Below are positions 1 to 7,242 of a DNA stretch of 64,000 nucleotides, piece after piece; position 1 is the first letter of the stretch; the number at the start of each line of letters is the position of its first letter. This DNA comes from a virus. Where the stretch lies: positions 1 to 64,000 of the IMG/VR virus record IMGVR_UViG_3300025872_000056; one strand, 5' to 3'. Both the position numbers and the translations under genes were made by a program. The notes under the pieces were generated by a model, which worked only from the letters and a program-made list of their open reading frames with translations, was not told the DNA's origin and did not search any database.

Positions 1-2
1 TT

Positions 3-2066
3 ATGCAACAATTTACAGGCACTGGAAGTTCCGACAATTATGTATCTGTTGCTCCCGTTAGCATGGTGAATATTCCAGAAATAGCAAATACTTCTTATAG
101 CATTCCTCACGTATACCAGTGGTCTGATAATATTTATTGGATTTTTGTTGCTCAAAATGCTTCGGCTGCACAAACAAGAACTGTTGGATTATTTGAATTT
201 AATTCTCAAGCACTTACTATTACTTGGAAAGGCTTTATTACCATGAACAGTGGTATAGCTGGTAATAAAACTGTAAGAGCTTTGAGGGCCTTTGTCTATA
301 AACATTATGATGGAACTGTTGCGGTAAGTGGAACTGGTGTAACTGGGTCTGGGACTTCTTTTTCTACTGATAGAATTGCTGCAGCAAACGCTGGTGTTGG
401 TGGAGCAAGAATAGGGTTTGGTTCTACTGCTCCTTCGGAAATTAGTAATTGGTACGAAATTTCAAGCATTGCAAGCGACACGGCTTTGACTTTAAAAACC
501 GCAGTTCCTACTGCAATCACTGGTGGTACTCCATATGTTATAGAAGAAATAAGAATTTTACTTGCTTGTACGAATGCAACTACTACTAACGCCGGGTTGC
601 ACTTAATGAAGGGTTTAAATTATGGTACTTTTGATTTAGCAGGAACTTCTATTTCGGATGCTGTAAGTACAGACAATCTATGTGCAACGTATACTTTACG
701 CGATACCACTTCCCCAATAGGAATACAGACTATGACAGGGGTTGCATCTGATGATATGGCCGGGGTTACTTTGCATGATGTATATGCAATTAACATGGGT
801 TCACCCGATGCATCTACAGCAGTAAGAGTATATAAATTTAATATCCGGGCTGCTCTTACTGTATCATCTGGAATTTCAACTAGTGCATTTGTGCACAGAA
901 CAAATACTCAAACTGTAACAGGAACAATAACGCAATCCAATAATGGAAGAATATTTACTGTAAATCATGGAACTGCATCTGGAGTTAATAGTGTTTGGTT
1001 TGTAACTACTACAAGAATGTATAGAATACCAGTAACAAATATAACAAATGCTGCAACCAATTTTATTTCAGATTTTATGTTGGAAATTGCCCCGGGAGGG
1101 AACAACATAACATATGCACTGACAAATGCTATGGCTCAATTAGATTATAGTTCCGTACTGGATAGAATTTATGTACCAACATCTAACAATAGATTTGGAA
1201 TTTATATTGGTGATTATGATACAACCAATACAGTTCCTTTTGAAAAACTATTTGGAGCACATCTAAATCGTTATAAAGTTGCGTCTACAAACGTAGGTGC
1301 AATGAATGGATTGTTTCCGTCAACAACTACAACTATTTGGTCTGAAAGCGGATGGTTATTTGTTATTCCGAATACGACAACAAGCGGATTGAATTGGTTG
1401 GCAGCAATTCCCGCTGCTGCTGATGGATTTTATGCATCTACAACAAATCAAAGAATAATTTCTCCAAAACTTGCAACAACAAATGCTACTAAGTTGTACA
1501 GAGCATATCTTGAAACAGATGAATACAGCGGCTCTTATCCTCTAGGATTCCCCACAGAATCATATAAAGTTTATTACAGAACTAGTGGAATTGATGACAA
1601 CAGTGGTTCTTGGACAGAATTGCCTTTGAGTGGAAATATTACTGGCGTTTCACCGGGTACACATATTCAATTTATGTTCGAAATGGACATTTTGGGAGAA
1701 TCGTGTGTTCCTGCAAAAATTTATTCAATTGCTTGTGTTTATGAAGACGGTTCGCAAGATTCGCATTATCAACCATCTCTTACTAAATCATCTGCATCCA
1801 GCAGAATATTTGCATGGAAACAAGTAGAATCTTGGGGCGGAACAATACCCAATCTTCAAATAAGATTGTACAATGCTGATACTGGATTCTTGGTATTGGA
1901 TGATAATGTAACTTCTTCTTCATCTGGAACGTTCCAATATTCTACGGATGGAAGTACTTGGAATTCATGGAGTTCTAGCGCAGATACCGTTGGCAATTAC
2001 ATTAGATATACGGCAACAAGTCTTCCAAGCAGTATAACAATACGAGCACTCTTAACTCAGGCTTAA
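3..2066 (+). CDS. Phage structural/fibre-like protein, possibly 5'-truncated
   Basis: An open frame of 687 residues runs from the first ATG of the window; only two bases precede it, so the true start may lie outside. The protein is rich in Thr, Ser, Asn, Gly and aromatic residues, has no obvious catalytic motif and has short beta-strand-like stretches ending in a Ser-rich C-terminus, as in phage tail or fibre proteins. It leads directly into a run of fibre-type genes: its stop lies three bases before the ATG of the next small gene. The structural role is inferred from composition and position; I do not recognise a named family. Confidence 0.7.
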   Translation: MQQFTGTGSSDNYVSVAPVSMVNIPEIANTSYSIPHVYQWSDNIYWIFVAQNASAAQTRTVGLFEFNSQALTITWKGFITMNSGIAGNKTVRALRAFVYKHYDGTVAVSGTGVTGSGTSFSTDRIAAANAGVGGARIGFGSTAPSEISNWYEISSIASDTALTLKTAVPTAITGGTPYVIEEIRILLACTNATTTNAGLHLMKGLNYGTFDLAGTSISDAVSTDNLCATYTLRDTTSPIGIQTMTGVASDDMAGVTLHDVYAINMGSPDASTAVRVYKFNIRAALTVSSGISTSAFVHRTNTQTVTGTITQSNNGRIFTVNHGTASGVNSVWFVTTTRMYRIPVTNITNAATNFISDFMLEIAPGGNNITYALTNAMAQLDYSSVLDRIYVPTSNNRFGIYIGDYDTTNTVPFEKLFGAHLNRYKVASTNVGAMNGLFPSTTTTIWSESGWLFVIPNTTTSGLNWLAAIPAAADGFYASTTNQRIISPKLATTNATKLYRAYLETDEYSGSYPLGFPTESYKVYYRTSGIDDNSGSWTELPLSGNITGVSPGTHIQFMFEMDILGESCVPAKIYSIACVYEDGSQDSHYQPSLTKSSASSRIFAWKQVESWGGTIPNLQIRLYNADTGFLVLDDNVTSSSSGTFQYSTDGSTWNSWSSSADTVGNYIRYTATSLPSSITIRALLTQA

Positions 2067-2069
2067 TAG

Positions 2070-2213
2070 ATGCCAGATGATATTATTTTTTATTCAAACT
2101 ATTTTTTTCTTGAGCTAGGAGATTTTGGCTCGGGAGATATTCTTGGAATAGAAGCACAGACTGAGTGGTTTGTTTTAAGAATTAATAATCCAGAAAGTGT
2201 GACAATTTTTTAA
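2070..2213 (+). CDS. Small acidic protein between fibre genes (47 aa)
   Basis: A 47-residue frame starts ATG CCA GAT GAT three bases after the upstream stop and ends in TAATG, sharing bases with the ATG of the collagen-like gene at 2213. Tight packing on both sides and fibre-like composition ([21 protein letters not shown]) support a real gene. It could be a short linker or chaperone for the adjacent fibres. No family recognised. Confidence 0.6.
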   Translation: MPDDIIFYSNYFFLELGDFGSGDILGIEAQTEWFVLRINNPESVTIF

Positions 2214-2779
2214 TGGCTGAAATTGATTTCCCAGATTCACCAAATCCAAATGATACATATAGCTTCAATGGAAAAACTTGGAGATGGAATGGTTCTAATT
2301 GGTCATTAATTGCAACATTAACAGGGCCTACAGGAGCGCAAGGTCCAATGGGCCTTATGGGGCCAACTGGACCAACAGGGCCACAGGGAAATACCGGACC
2401 AACAGGACCTCAAGGAAACACTGGTAATGTTGGGCCCATGGGTCCAACTGGAAGCCCTTCTGATCCATTGACTACGGTTACACAAACTGGAGATTTTACC
2501 TTTGGGCTTACTGATTCGGGCAAATTGATTGAAATAAACAGTGGAACAGGAGTTACTGCATATGTTCCAGCAAATTCAAGTGTGGCGTTTCCCAATGGAA
2601 CACAGATTCTTTTGCTCCAGACGGGAACGGGAAAAACCACTGTAAGATCTGGGTCTCCGGGAACAGTTGTTATCGATTCTAAAGGTGGATGGCTGTCTTT
2701 GAACGGTCAATGGTCTTCAGCAACTTTAATAAAACGATCAACAGATAATTGGGTTATGATTGGGGATACTATTGCATGA
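2213..2779 (+). CDS. Collagen-like fibre protein A
   Basis: The 188-residue protein has three parts. Residues 1-35 form a small Trp-rich head ([11 protein letters not shown]) common at the start of phage appendage proteins. Residues about 40-80 are Gly-X-Y collagen repeats ([10 protein letters not shown]). The C-terminal about 100 residues are a beta-rich domain ending [10 protein letters not shown]. The repeats should trimerise into a rod. The gene is a paralogue of the one at 3552, and each is followed by a LamG-like gene. Start and stop overlap neighbours (TAATG upstream, ATGA downstream), indicating translational coupling. Surface fibre function is inferred. Confidence 0.85.
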   Translation: MAEIDFPDSPNPNDTYSFNGKTWRWNGSNWSLIATLTGPTGAQGPMGLMGPTGPTGPQGNTGPTGPQGNTGNVGPMGPTGSPSDPLTTVTQTGDFTFGLTDSGKLIEINSGTGVTAYVPANSSVAFPNGTQILLLQTGTGKTTVRSGSPGTVVIDSKGGWLSLNGQWSSATLIKRSTDNWVMIGDTIA

Positions 2780-3540
2780 GTCTTGCAAGAACCGCAATAA
2801 TTGACTCTACTCTTGGAGTTATAAGTTCTAATTTGGTTATGCAAATAGATCCCGGAAACACCTATTCATATTCTGGGAGTGGTGTAACATGCTTTAATAT
2901 AGCAGCAAATCCAAGTGATGATAACCAACTTTTTAATGGCGTAGGATTTACTGGAGTTGATGGGTGGACATCCTTTATATTTGATGGAACTAATGATCAT
3001 TTAGATGTGTTTATTCCAAATCTTGCAAATGTATGCACAGTTGAACTTTGGGCAAGAATAACTTCTTTTTCTACAAGAATGTTGTTTTCATGGGATTATT
3101 ATAGTGTTTATTTGTCAGGAGCAATGGGATTTAATACTGGTAATTCTGATTTATATGGAATAAGTAGTGCTACTGTGTCGAGTTTGGGATTGTTGAATAA
3201 CTGGAAGCAATACGTTTTTATCATGTATGCAGATTTCATTTCTCCTACTTATATGAATAATTCAATATATGTAAACGGTCAATACCAAACATTTAATACG
3301 GGTCCAGGAGGATTTGGTATGGCATCTCAAAACATTAATTTTAGCACAGAAAGAGGAACTGCCAATTCAAAAGGTTGGGGAAGTGCTAATATAGGTTGTT
3401 GGAAAAATTCTTCAAATACCTCCGGAGCCTTATTTACACCAATGCGACTTGGATTATTTCGTTTTTACAATAGAGCGTTAACTTCGGAAGAAATATTACA
3501 AAATTTTAATTCCACAAAATCCCGCTTTAACATTGCATAA
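2776..3540 (+). CDS. LamG/concanavalin-like fibre protein A
   Basis: 254 residues starting at the ATG that overlaps the preceding stop (ATGA), preferred over an in-frame ATG at 2749 that would overlap the collagen-like gene by 31 bases. The sequence has the pattern of laminin-G/ConA-like jelly rolls: an N-terminal [21 protein letters not shown] in the middle, and the C-terminal [20 protein letters not shown] typical of this fold in phage adhesins. It probably binds carbohydrate at the fibre tip together with the collagen-like partner. It pairs with the related gene at 4130. Confidence 0.8.
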   Translation: MSLARTAIIDSTLGVISSNLVMQIDPGNTYSYSGSGVTCFNIAANPSDDNQLFNGVGFTGVDGWTSFIFDGTNDHLDVFIPNLANVCTVELWARITSFSTRMLFSWDYYSVYLSGAMGFNTGNSDLYGISSATVSSLGLLNNWKQYVFIMYADFISPTYMNNSIYVNGQYQTFNTGPGGFGMASQNINFSTERGTANSKGWGSANIGCWKNSSNTSGALFTPMRLGLFRFYNRALTSEEILQNFNSTKSRFNIA

Positions 3541-3543
3541 ATA
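3536..3543 (+). promoter_or_regulatory. T4-like late promoter (CATAAATA)
   Basis: CATAAATA, one mismatch from the T4 late consensus TATAAATA, overlaps the stop codon of the preceding gene and ends 8 bases before the ATG at 3552. By T4 geometry transcription would start about 3 bases before the ATG. Confidence 0.6.
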
Positions 3544-3551
3544 TTTTTAAC

Positions 3552-4133
3552 ATGGCTATTGATTTCCCACCAACCCCATCAACCGATCAAATCTATATTT
3601 ACGAAGGAAAAACTTGGAGATATAGTGGTACATTTTGGTATTTAATTGGGAATGCTATTGAGGGGCCGCAAGGGGCAACCGGAGCAACAGGACCTCAAGG
3701 AAATACGGGATCAATTGGAAATACCGGAGCACATGGAAACACGGGGGCGACAGGACCACAAGGAAATACTGGAAATATGGGACCCACGGGCCCCGCTGGT
3801 GCAACTGGAAGTCCCTCTTCCCCTCTTACAATTAGTACTAAAACAGGTAATTTTACTTTTGGATTGGGCGATGAAGGAACAGTTGTAGAAATTAACAGTG
3901 TTTCAGGAATAACAGCAAGTATTCCACAAGATAGTGATGTTAATTTTAGTGTAGGAACCCAGATATTAGTTGTTTCCACTGGTGCAGGGGCAGTTACTCT
4001 AGCTTCATCTCCAGTTGGGGCAGTCACTTTAAATTCTAAAGGTGGATTGTTAAATTTAAATGGTCAATGGGCAACAGCTACGTTAATTAAACGTAGCTCA
4101 AATAACTGGCTCATAGCGGGTGACATGATATGA
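3552..4133 (+). CDS. Collagen-like fibre protein B
   Basis: 193 residues with the same architecture as the gene at 2213: Trp-rich head ([15 protein letters not shown]), about 45 residues of collagen repeats ([10 protein letters not shown]), and a beta-rich C-terminal domain ending NWLIAGDMI. Most changes relative to copy A are conservative, so the two arose by duplication. It has its own late-type promoter at 3536-3543 and overlaps the next lectin gene by ATGA. Predicted trimeric surface fibre. Confidence 0.85.
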   Translation: MAIDFPPTPSTDQIYIYEGKTWRYSGTFWYLIGNAIEGPQGATGATGPQGNTGSIGNTGAHGNTGATGPQGNTGNMGPTGPAGATGSPSSPLTISTKTGNFTFGLGDEGTVVEINSVSGITASIPQDSDVNFSVGTQILVVSTGAGAVTLASSPVGAVTLNSKGGLLNLNGQWATATLIKRSSNNWLIAGDMI

Positions 4134-5014
4134 TAATGGGTGGAGTTGGAATTCGTGACTCTAAAAAATACATAGTCACCGCTGGTCTTACTTTACATTT
4201 GGATAACTCATCTACTTCTTATTCTGGATTAACTGGTATAACCTGGTCTGATATAAGCGGAAACGGTAGAAGATTTTATTCTAGACATTCAAATAATGCG
4301 GCAGGAAAACTTCCAATTTATACACGAAGCCCAACTGGTCATTATGGTTTTGAATTTAATGGATTTTCTGCCGAGTATGGTGGAATGCCAGAACAATTCA
4401 GACTAGGAACTTATTATTTCCAAGAGGTAACAACTGCTATTAATTTTGACACAAGTTGGACGATTGAAATATTATGTTATCCGAATGGCGCAGGAAGATT
4501 AGAAAGTGGTTGCGGTGCTAAAGTTAGCACATTATGGCAAAAAATGGGCAGTGGTGCAAATAACACGACTCAATATGTTTATGGTGGTCATAGAGTAAAT
4601 TTTCAACCAATAAATGGAGAAAATTTATCTCAATCCATTGAGTCAACCCTAATAAATTGTGGACCAATAATAGAAGGAATTTGTTCTAATACAGTAAGTT
4701 ATAGAGCATCCGTCGCTACTTCCTATTTTACTGTTAATGTTCCTTTTTATATTTCTTTTTGTTTCAATAAACAAAGTTCTACAGTATTTAATTTTTTGTA
4801 TTATATAAATGGAAATTTATTTCATACTAGCGCCAACCAAACGTATTCAAACGCACCACAGGGAGATTTTTTAATTGGAGGAAGAGATAATAACTGTGGT
4901 CCAACGGAAACGTGGAGAGGTTGGATTTATGACGTTAGGATGTATGATCGCGTATTGACTGCCGCTGAAATAAAACAAAACTTTGAAGCGATCAGAGGAA
5001 AAGGCGGAGTCTGA
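4130..5014 (+). CDS. LamG/concanavalin-like fibre protein B
   Basis: 294 residues beginning in an ATGA overlap with collagen-like gene B. It has the same jelly-roll signature as 2776-3540: [14 protein letters not shown] near the start, TIEILCYP in the middle, and [23 protein letters not shown] at the end. The sequence between these anchors differs strongly from copy A, consistent with diversifying receptor specificity. Last gene of the left fibre cluster; the dUTPase promoter follows. Confidence 0.8.
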   Translation: MIMGGVGIRDSKKYIVTAGLTLHLDNSSTSYSGLTGITWSDISGNGRRFYSRHSNNAAGKLPIYTRSPTGHYGFEFNGFSAEYGGMPEQFRLGTYYFQEVTTAINFDTSWTIEILCYPNGAGRLESGCGAKVSTLWQKMGSGANNTTQYVYGGHRVNFQPINGENLSQSIESTLINCGPIIEGICSNTVSYRASVATSYFTVNVPFYISFCFNKQSSTVFNFLYYINGNLFHTSANQTYSNAPQGDFLIGGRDNNCGPTETWRGWIYDVRMYDRVLTAAEIKQNFEAIRGKGGV

Positions 5015-5026
5015 CAGTTTTTTCAT

Positions 5027-5054
5027 TTGACTTATTTTTTATTTATGGTATGAT
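5027..5054 (+). promoter_or_regulatory. Sigma70-like promoter of dut
   Basis: TTGACT, 16-base spacer, TATGAT. The -10 box ends 6 bases before the ATG at 5061, so the predicted first transcribed base is the A of that ATG (leaderless). Confidence 0.75.
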
Positions 5055-5060
5055 TTGCAT

Positions 5061-5576
5061 ATGATTTTAAAAATATATAAAATTGAACCAACCGTAAAAC
5101 TTCCAAATTACGAAACAAAAAATGCTGCATGTTTTGATCTCGCAGCATTTGTAAACAAAGACCCAATTGTTGCTTATTCTGGAAAAGAAAAGATAGAAAT
5201 TCAAACAGAATTTGACAGTGAAAATCAAAAACATTATGTAAATATTGCCCCTCAAGAAAGGGCAATGATTCGTACCGGACTTATTTTTGATATTCCGCCA
5301 AATTATTCAATTCGTATTCATCCACGATCAGGGATGGCCCTTAAGTATGGATTGGTTCTCGCAAATTGTGAAGGTGTAATTGATGAAGATTATATTCATG
5401 AAACAAAACTAATAATGCTAAACACTACTAGCGAAATGATAAAAATCTATCACGGTGATAGAATCGCCCAAGGTGAAATAGTCAAGTATGAACAGGCCGA
5501 AATAGAAGAAACAATCTATGAACCAACCCAAAAATCAAACAGAGTCGGTGGGTTTGGGAGTACTGGTAGATTCTGA
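5061..5576 (+). CDS. dut: dUTP diphosphatase (dUTPase)
   Basis: Hydrolyses dUTP to dUMP and diphosphate, keeping uracil out of phage DNA and feeding thymidylate synthesis (thyX lies downstream at 14024). All five trimeric dUTPase motifs are visible: ACFDLAA, PRSGMALKYGL, GVIDEDY, GDRIAQGE and the C-terminal RVGGFGSTG. The 171-residue length is normal apart from an insertion of about 30 residues after motif 1. I chose ATG 5061 over an in-frame TTG at 5055 because promoter geometry puts the transcript start on this ATG. The last 42 bases overlap the convergent lipoprotein gene at 5535. Confidence 0.95.
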   Translation: MILKIYKIEPTVKLPNYETKNAACFDLAAFVNKDPIVAYSGKEKIEIQTEFDSENQKHYVNIAPQERAMIRTGLIFDIPPNYSIRIHPRSGMALKYGLVLANCEGVIDEDYIHETKLIMLNTTSEMIKIYHGDRIAQGEIVKYEQAEIEETIYEPTQKSNRVGGFGSTGRF

Positions 5577-5801
5577 TTTCTTTTTGGGCCACTTTATTGA
5601 TTTAAATTCTTTCCAAACCAACCATAAAGTTAAAACACAGATAATAACATACCAAAAGCTCCATTCAGAGGCTTGGCTTGGTGCTCCGAAGAATGGCTCT
5701 TTTAATACGCTATGAATTGGATTTCCTTGTTTGTCAAGAGGAGATACAATCTGTGGACTTGTGCAAGCAGATAGAAATAGCAGTGGTAAAAGATATTTCA
5801 T
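5535..5801 (-). CDS. Small lipoprotein with C-terminal membrane helix (spanin-like?)
   Basis: 88 residues. The N-terminus is a lipoprotein signal (MKYLLPLLFLSAC, lipobox cysteine at 13), followed by about 33 periplasmic residues, a membrane helix at about 47-65 (FWYVIICVLTLWLVW) and a basic, Ser/Thr/Pro-rich tail. An outer-membrane lipid anchor plus a C-terminal inner-membrane helix is the topology of unimolecular spanins, which disrupt the outer membrane at lysis, but the periplasmic part is shorter than known examples. It overlaps the membrane gene upstream by ATGA and the convergent dut gene by 42 bases. Lysis function is inferred from topology and neighbours. Confidence 0.75.
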   Translation of the reverse strand: MKYLLPLLFLSACTSPQIVSPLDKQGNPIHSVLKEPFFGAPSQASEWSFWYVIICVLTLWLVWKEFKSIKWPKKKSESTSTPKPTDSV

Positions 5802-6232
5802 GACTTGTTTCCTCCTGCTGCTGTACCAAAGTAGAAGCCTACTACGGCCAATAGAACCTGTCTGTTTTCCTCTGCAAAAAGATATCCCGGGATTTCAACA
5901 AAGTATTTACGGGTTGTTTCAGGGATCAATCCAAAGAAACTTGGAGGTTGATTTTGTGTAAATTCAGCAAAGGTTGAAATTCCAAAGAATGGAAGAACAA
6001 AGGGAGCTGCAACTACAGCAAATAGGCAGGCAAGAACGATCAATTGACGAACTCCCTTGCCCACGTCCAAGGGAACACGCTTGACTGCGGCATCTTGATT
6101 TTCTGTTGTTTGTTTGTTGGCTTCCATGGCCATCTCAAACATTTCTTTGCGGTCTTGAGCCTGTTGAGCCCAATAGCGGAACAAAAATCCTGTTATTCCG
6201 CCTCCTAATAGTGATATCAATTCTGTTGGCAT
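5798..6232 (-). CDS. Holin-like membrane protein
   Basis: 144 residues with a weakly hydrophobic N-terminus (LISLLGGGITGFLFRYW), a charged segment, and two clear membrane helices at about 83-103 (LIVLACLFAVVAAPFVLPFFG) and 126-140 (VLLAVVGFYFG). This resembles three-helix phage holins, which form the inner-membrane lesion at lysis. A good ribosome site (GAGG) lies 6 bases before the ATG. It sits between a membrane-anchored GAF-like protein and a spanin-like lipoprotein, giving a plausible lysis cassette. No endolysin is seen nearby. Confidence 0.75.
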   Translation of the reverse strand: MPTELISLLGGGITGFLFRYWAQQAQDRKEMFEMAMEANKQTTENQDAAVKRVPLDVGKGVRQLIVLACLFAVVAAPFVLPFFGISTFAEFTQNQPPSFFGLIPETTRKYFVEIPGYLFAEENRQVLLAVVGFYFGTAAGGNKS

Positions 6233-6239
6233 ATTTACC

Positions 6240-6848
6240 TCAATTCTTTTGGTGTGAAAGTTGTATCTCTATTGAATCTTTTATAGATTCAAAGTGTTTC
6301 ATCATTGAATCTTGTTCTTCTGTTTTTGGCATGAAATCATGATGCCATTGAACCAAAACAAAACCAACATTTACACCTTTGTTTCTTAAAGGCAAGCATG
6401 CATATTGTGAAATATTTTCATCTTCAAAAAAAGATTTGACAAAACTGTCTGGAAGAGCAAAAGTTTGATGTACAAGACTTTTATTATCCACTACATGATG
6501 AAGGAGTGGTATAAACATGGAACAAAGATTTGCCTTTAATTTATTTACTTGAGATGTATACCCTCGGTGGGTTGATTCGTGTGTCACGGAAAATTTACGC
6601 ATGGAGATGCCATCCATCGTATACTCTCCATTGTGAAATTGAATTATTGTGGCTCGTATGGATTTGGTCGTTATTCTCAATTCTGTAAGCAACTCATGGA
6701 TTTCATTATGAATGGTCAAAAAATTATCAACTTTGGGTCTCCCCTGCCAAAATTTTATAAATCCCCATATTACGCCTGCTCCGGCTGCAATAATTATTGA
6801 AATTGTTTCTAAAAATTTTGTATAGTCTATGAGGGCTATTAAATGCAT
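6240..6848 (-). CDS. Membrane-anchored GAF-like protein
   Basis: 202 residues: a membrane helix at about 14-34 (TISIIIAAGAGVIWGFIKFW), a linker, then a soluble domain of about 150 residues with the alternating pattern of GAF-like sensor folds (RATIIQFHNGEYT near the start, NISQYACLPLRNKGVNVGFVLVQW near the end). I chose ATG 6848 because CGGAG lies 6 bases upstream and a late promoter (6870-6877) precedes it; an in-frame TTG at 6869 would fall inside the leader. First gene of the minus-strand cassette. A lysis-timing or membrane-sensing role is possible but unproven. Confidence 0.75.
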   Translation of the reverse strand: MHLIALIDYTKFLETISIIIAAGAGVIWGFIKFWQGRPKVDNFLTIHNEIHELLTELRITTKSIRATIIQFHNGEYTMDGISMRKFSVTHESTHRGYTSQVNKLKANLCSMFIPLLHHVVDNKSLVHQTFALPDSFVKSFFEDENISQYACLPLRNKGVNVGFVLVQWHHDFMPKTEEQDSMMKHFESIKDSIEIQLSHQKN

Positions 6849-6869
6849 GAAAAACTCCGGGCGACTCAA

Positions 6870-6877
6870 TATTTATA
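6870..6877 (-). promoter_or_regulatory. T4-like late promoter (TATAAATA)
   Basis: Exact TATAAATA on the minus strand, 21 bases before the ATG at 6848, with a Shine-Dalgarno site (CGGAG) in the short leader. It would drive the 6848-5535 cassette late. It lies within 3 bases of the divergent -35 box at 6880. Confidence 0.7.
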
Positions 6878-6879
6878 AC

Positions 6880-6908
6880 TTGACATTCTACCAAAAACAT
6901 AATAAAAT
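6880..6908 (+). promoter_or_regulatory. Sigma70-like promoter of the MazG-like gene
   Basis: TTGACA, 17-base spacer, TAAAAT, ending 8 bases before the ATG at 6917. Predicted leader of 0-2 bases. Confidence 0.75.
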
Positions 6909-6916
6909 ATGGCTCT

Positions 6917-7234
6917 ATGACAAGAGAAGACCTATTCAACCTACATCAATCAATTTCTCAGGAAGCCCTTGAATTAATGCGTAAAAAGAACAATGATTAC
7001 GCATGCGGAGAGGACCCATTTTTAAATTTTAGACGAGCCGAATATTTGGGCTTTAGCACGGCGGAATTGGGAGTTCTTATTCGAATGACAGACAAAATGT
7101 CAAGAATTTCCACATTTTTGAATCGTGGCGAGCTTTCAATTGAAAACGAAAGCGTTTATGACGCTATCGTGGATATGATCAATTATTCAGTTATTCTTGC
7201 AGGGCTATTGAAAGATCGCAAGAAAGTGATATAA
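6917..7234 (+). CDS. MazG-like/DUF1599 (Nmad1-type) protein
   Basis: 105 residues, mostly helical, with the signature of the DUF1599 group in the all-alpha NTP pyrophosphohydrolase superfamily: ALELMRKKNNDYACGEDPFLNFRRAE, then acidic helices (VLIRMTDKMSRI, DAIVDMINYSVI). Relatives are thought to act on nucleotides or modified bases; the exact substrate is unknown. Its position between dut and the DNA polymerase fits nucleotide-pool management. Own promoter at 6880-6908 with virtually no leader. Confidence 0.75.
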   Translation: MTREDLFNLHQSISQEALELMRKKNNDYACGEDPFLNFRRAEYLGFSTAELGVLIRMTDKMSRISTFLNRGELSIENESVYDAIVDMINYSVILAGLLKDRKKVI

Positions 7235-7235
7235 T
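7208..7235 (+). promoter_or_regulatory. Sigma70-like promoter of the DNA polymerase operon
   Basis: TTGAAA, 16-base spacer, TATAAT, lying in the end of the preceding gene. The -10 box ends 7 bases before the polymerase ATG at 7243. Confidence 0.75.
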
Positions 7236-7242
7236 ATACTAC

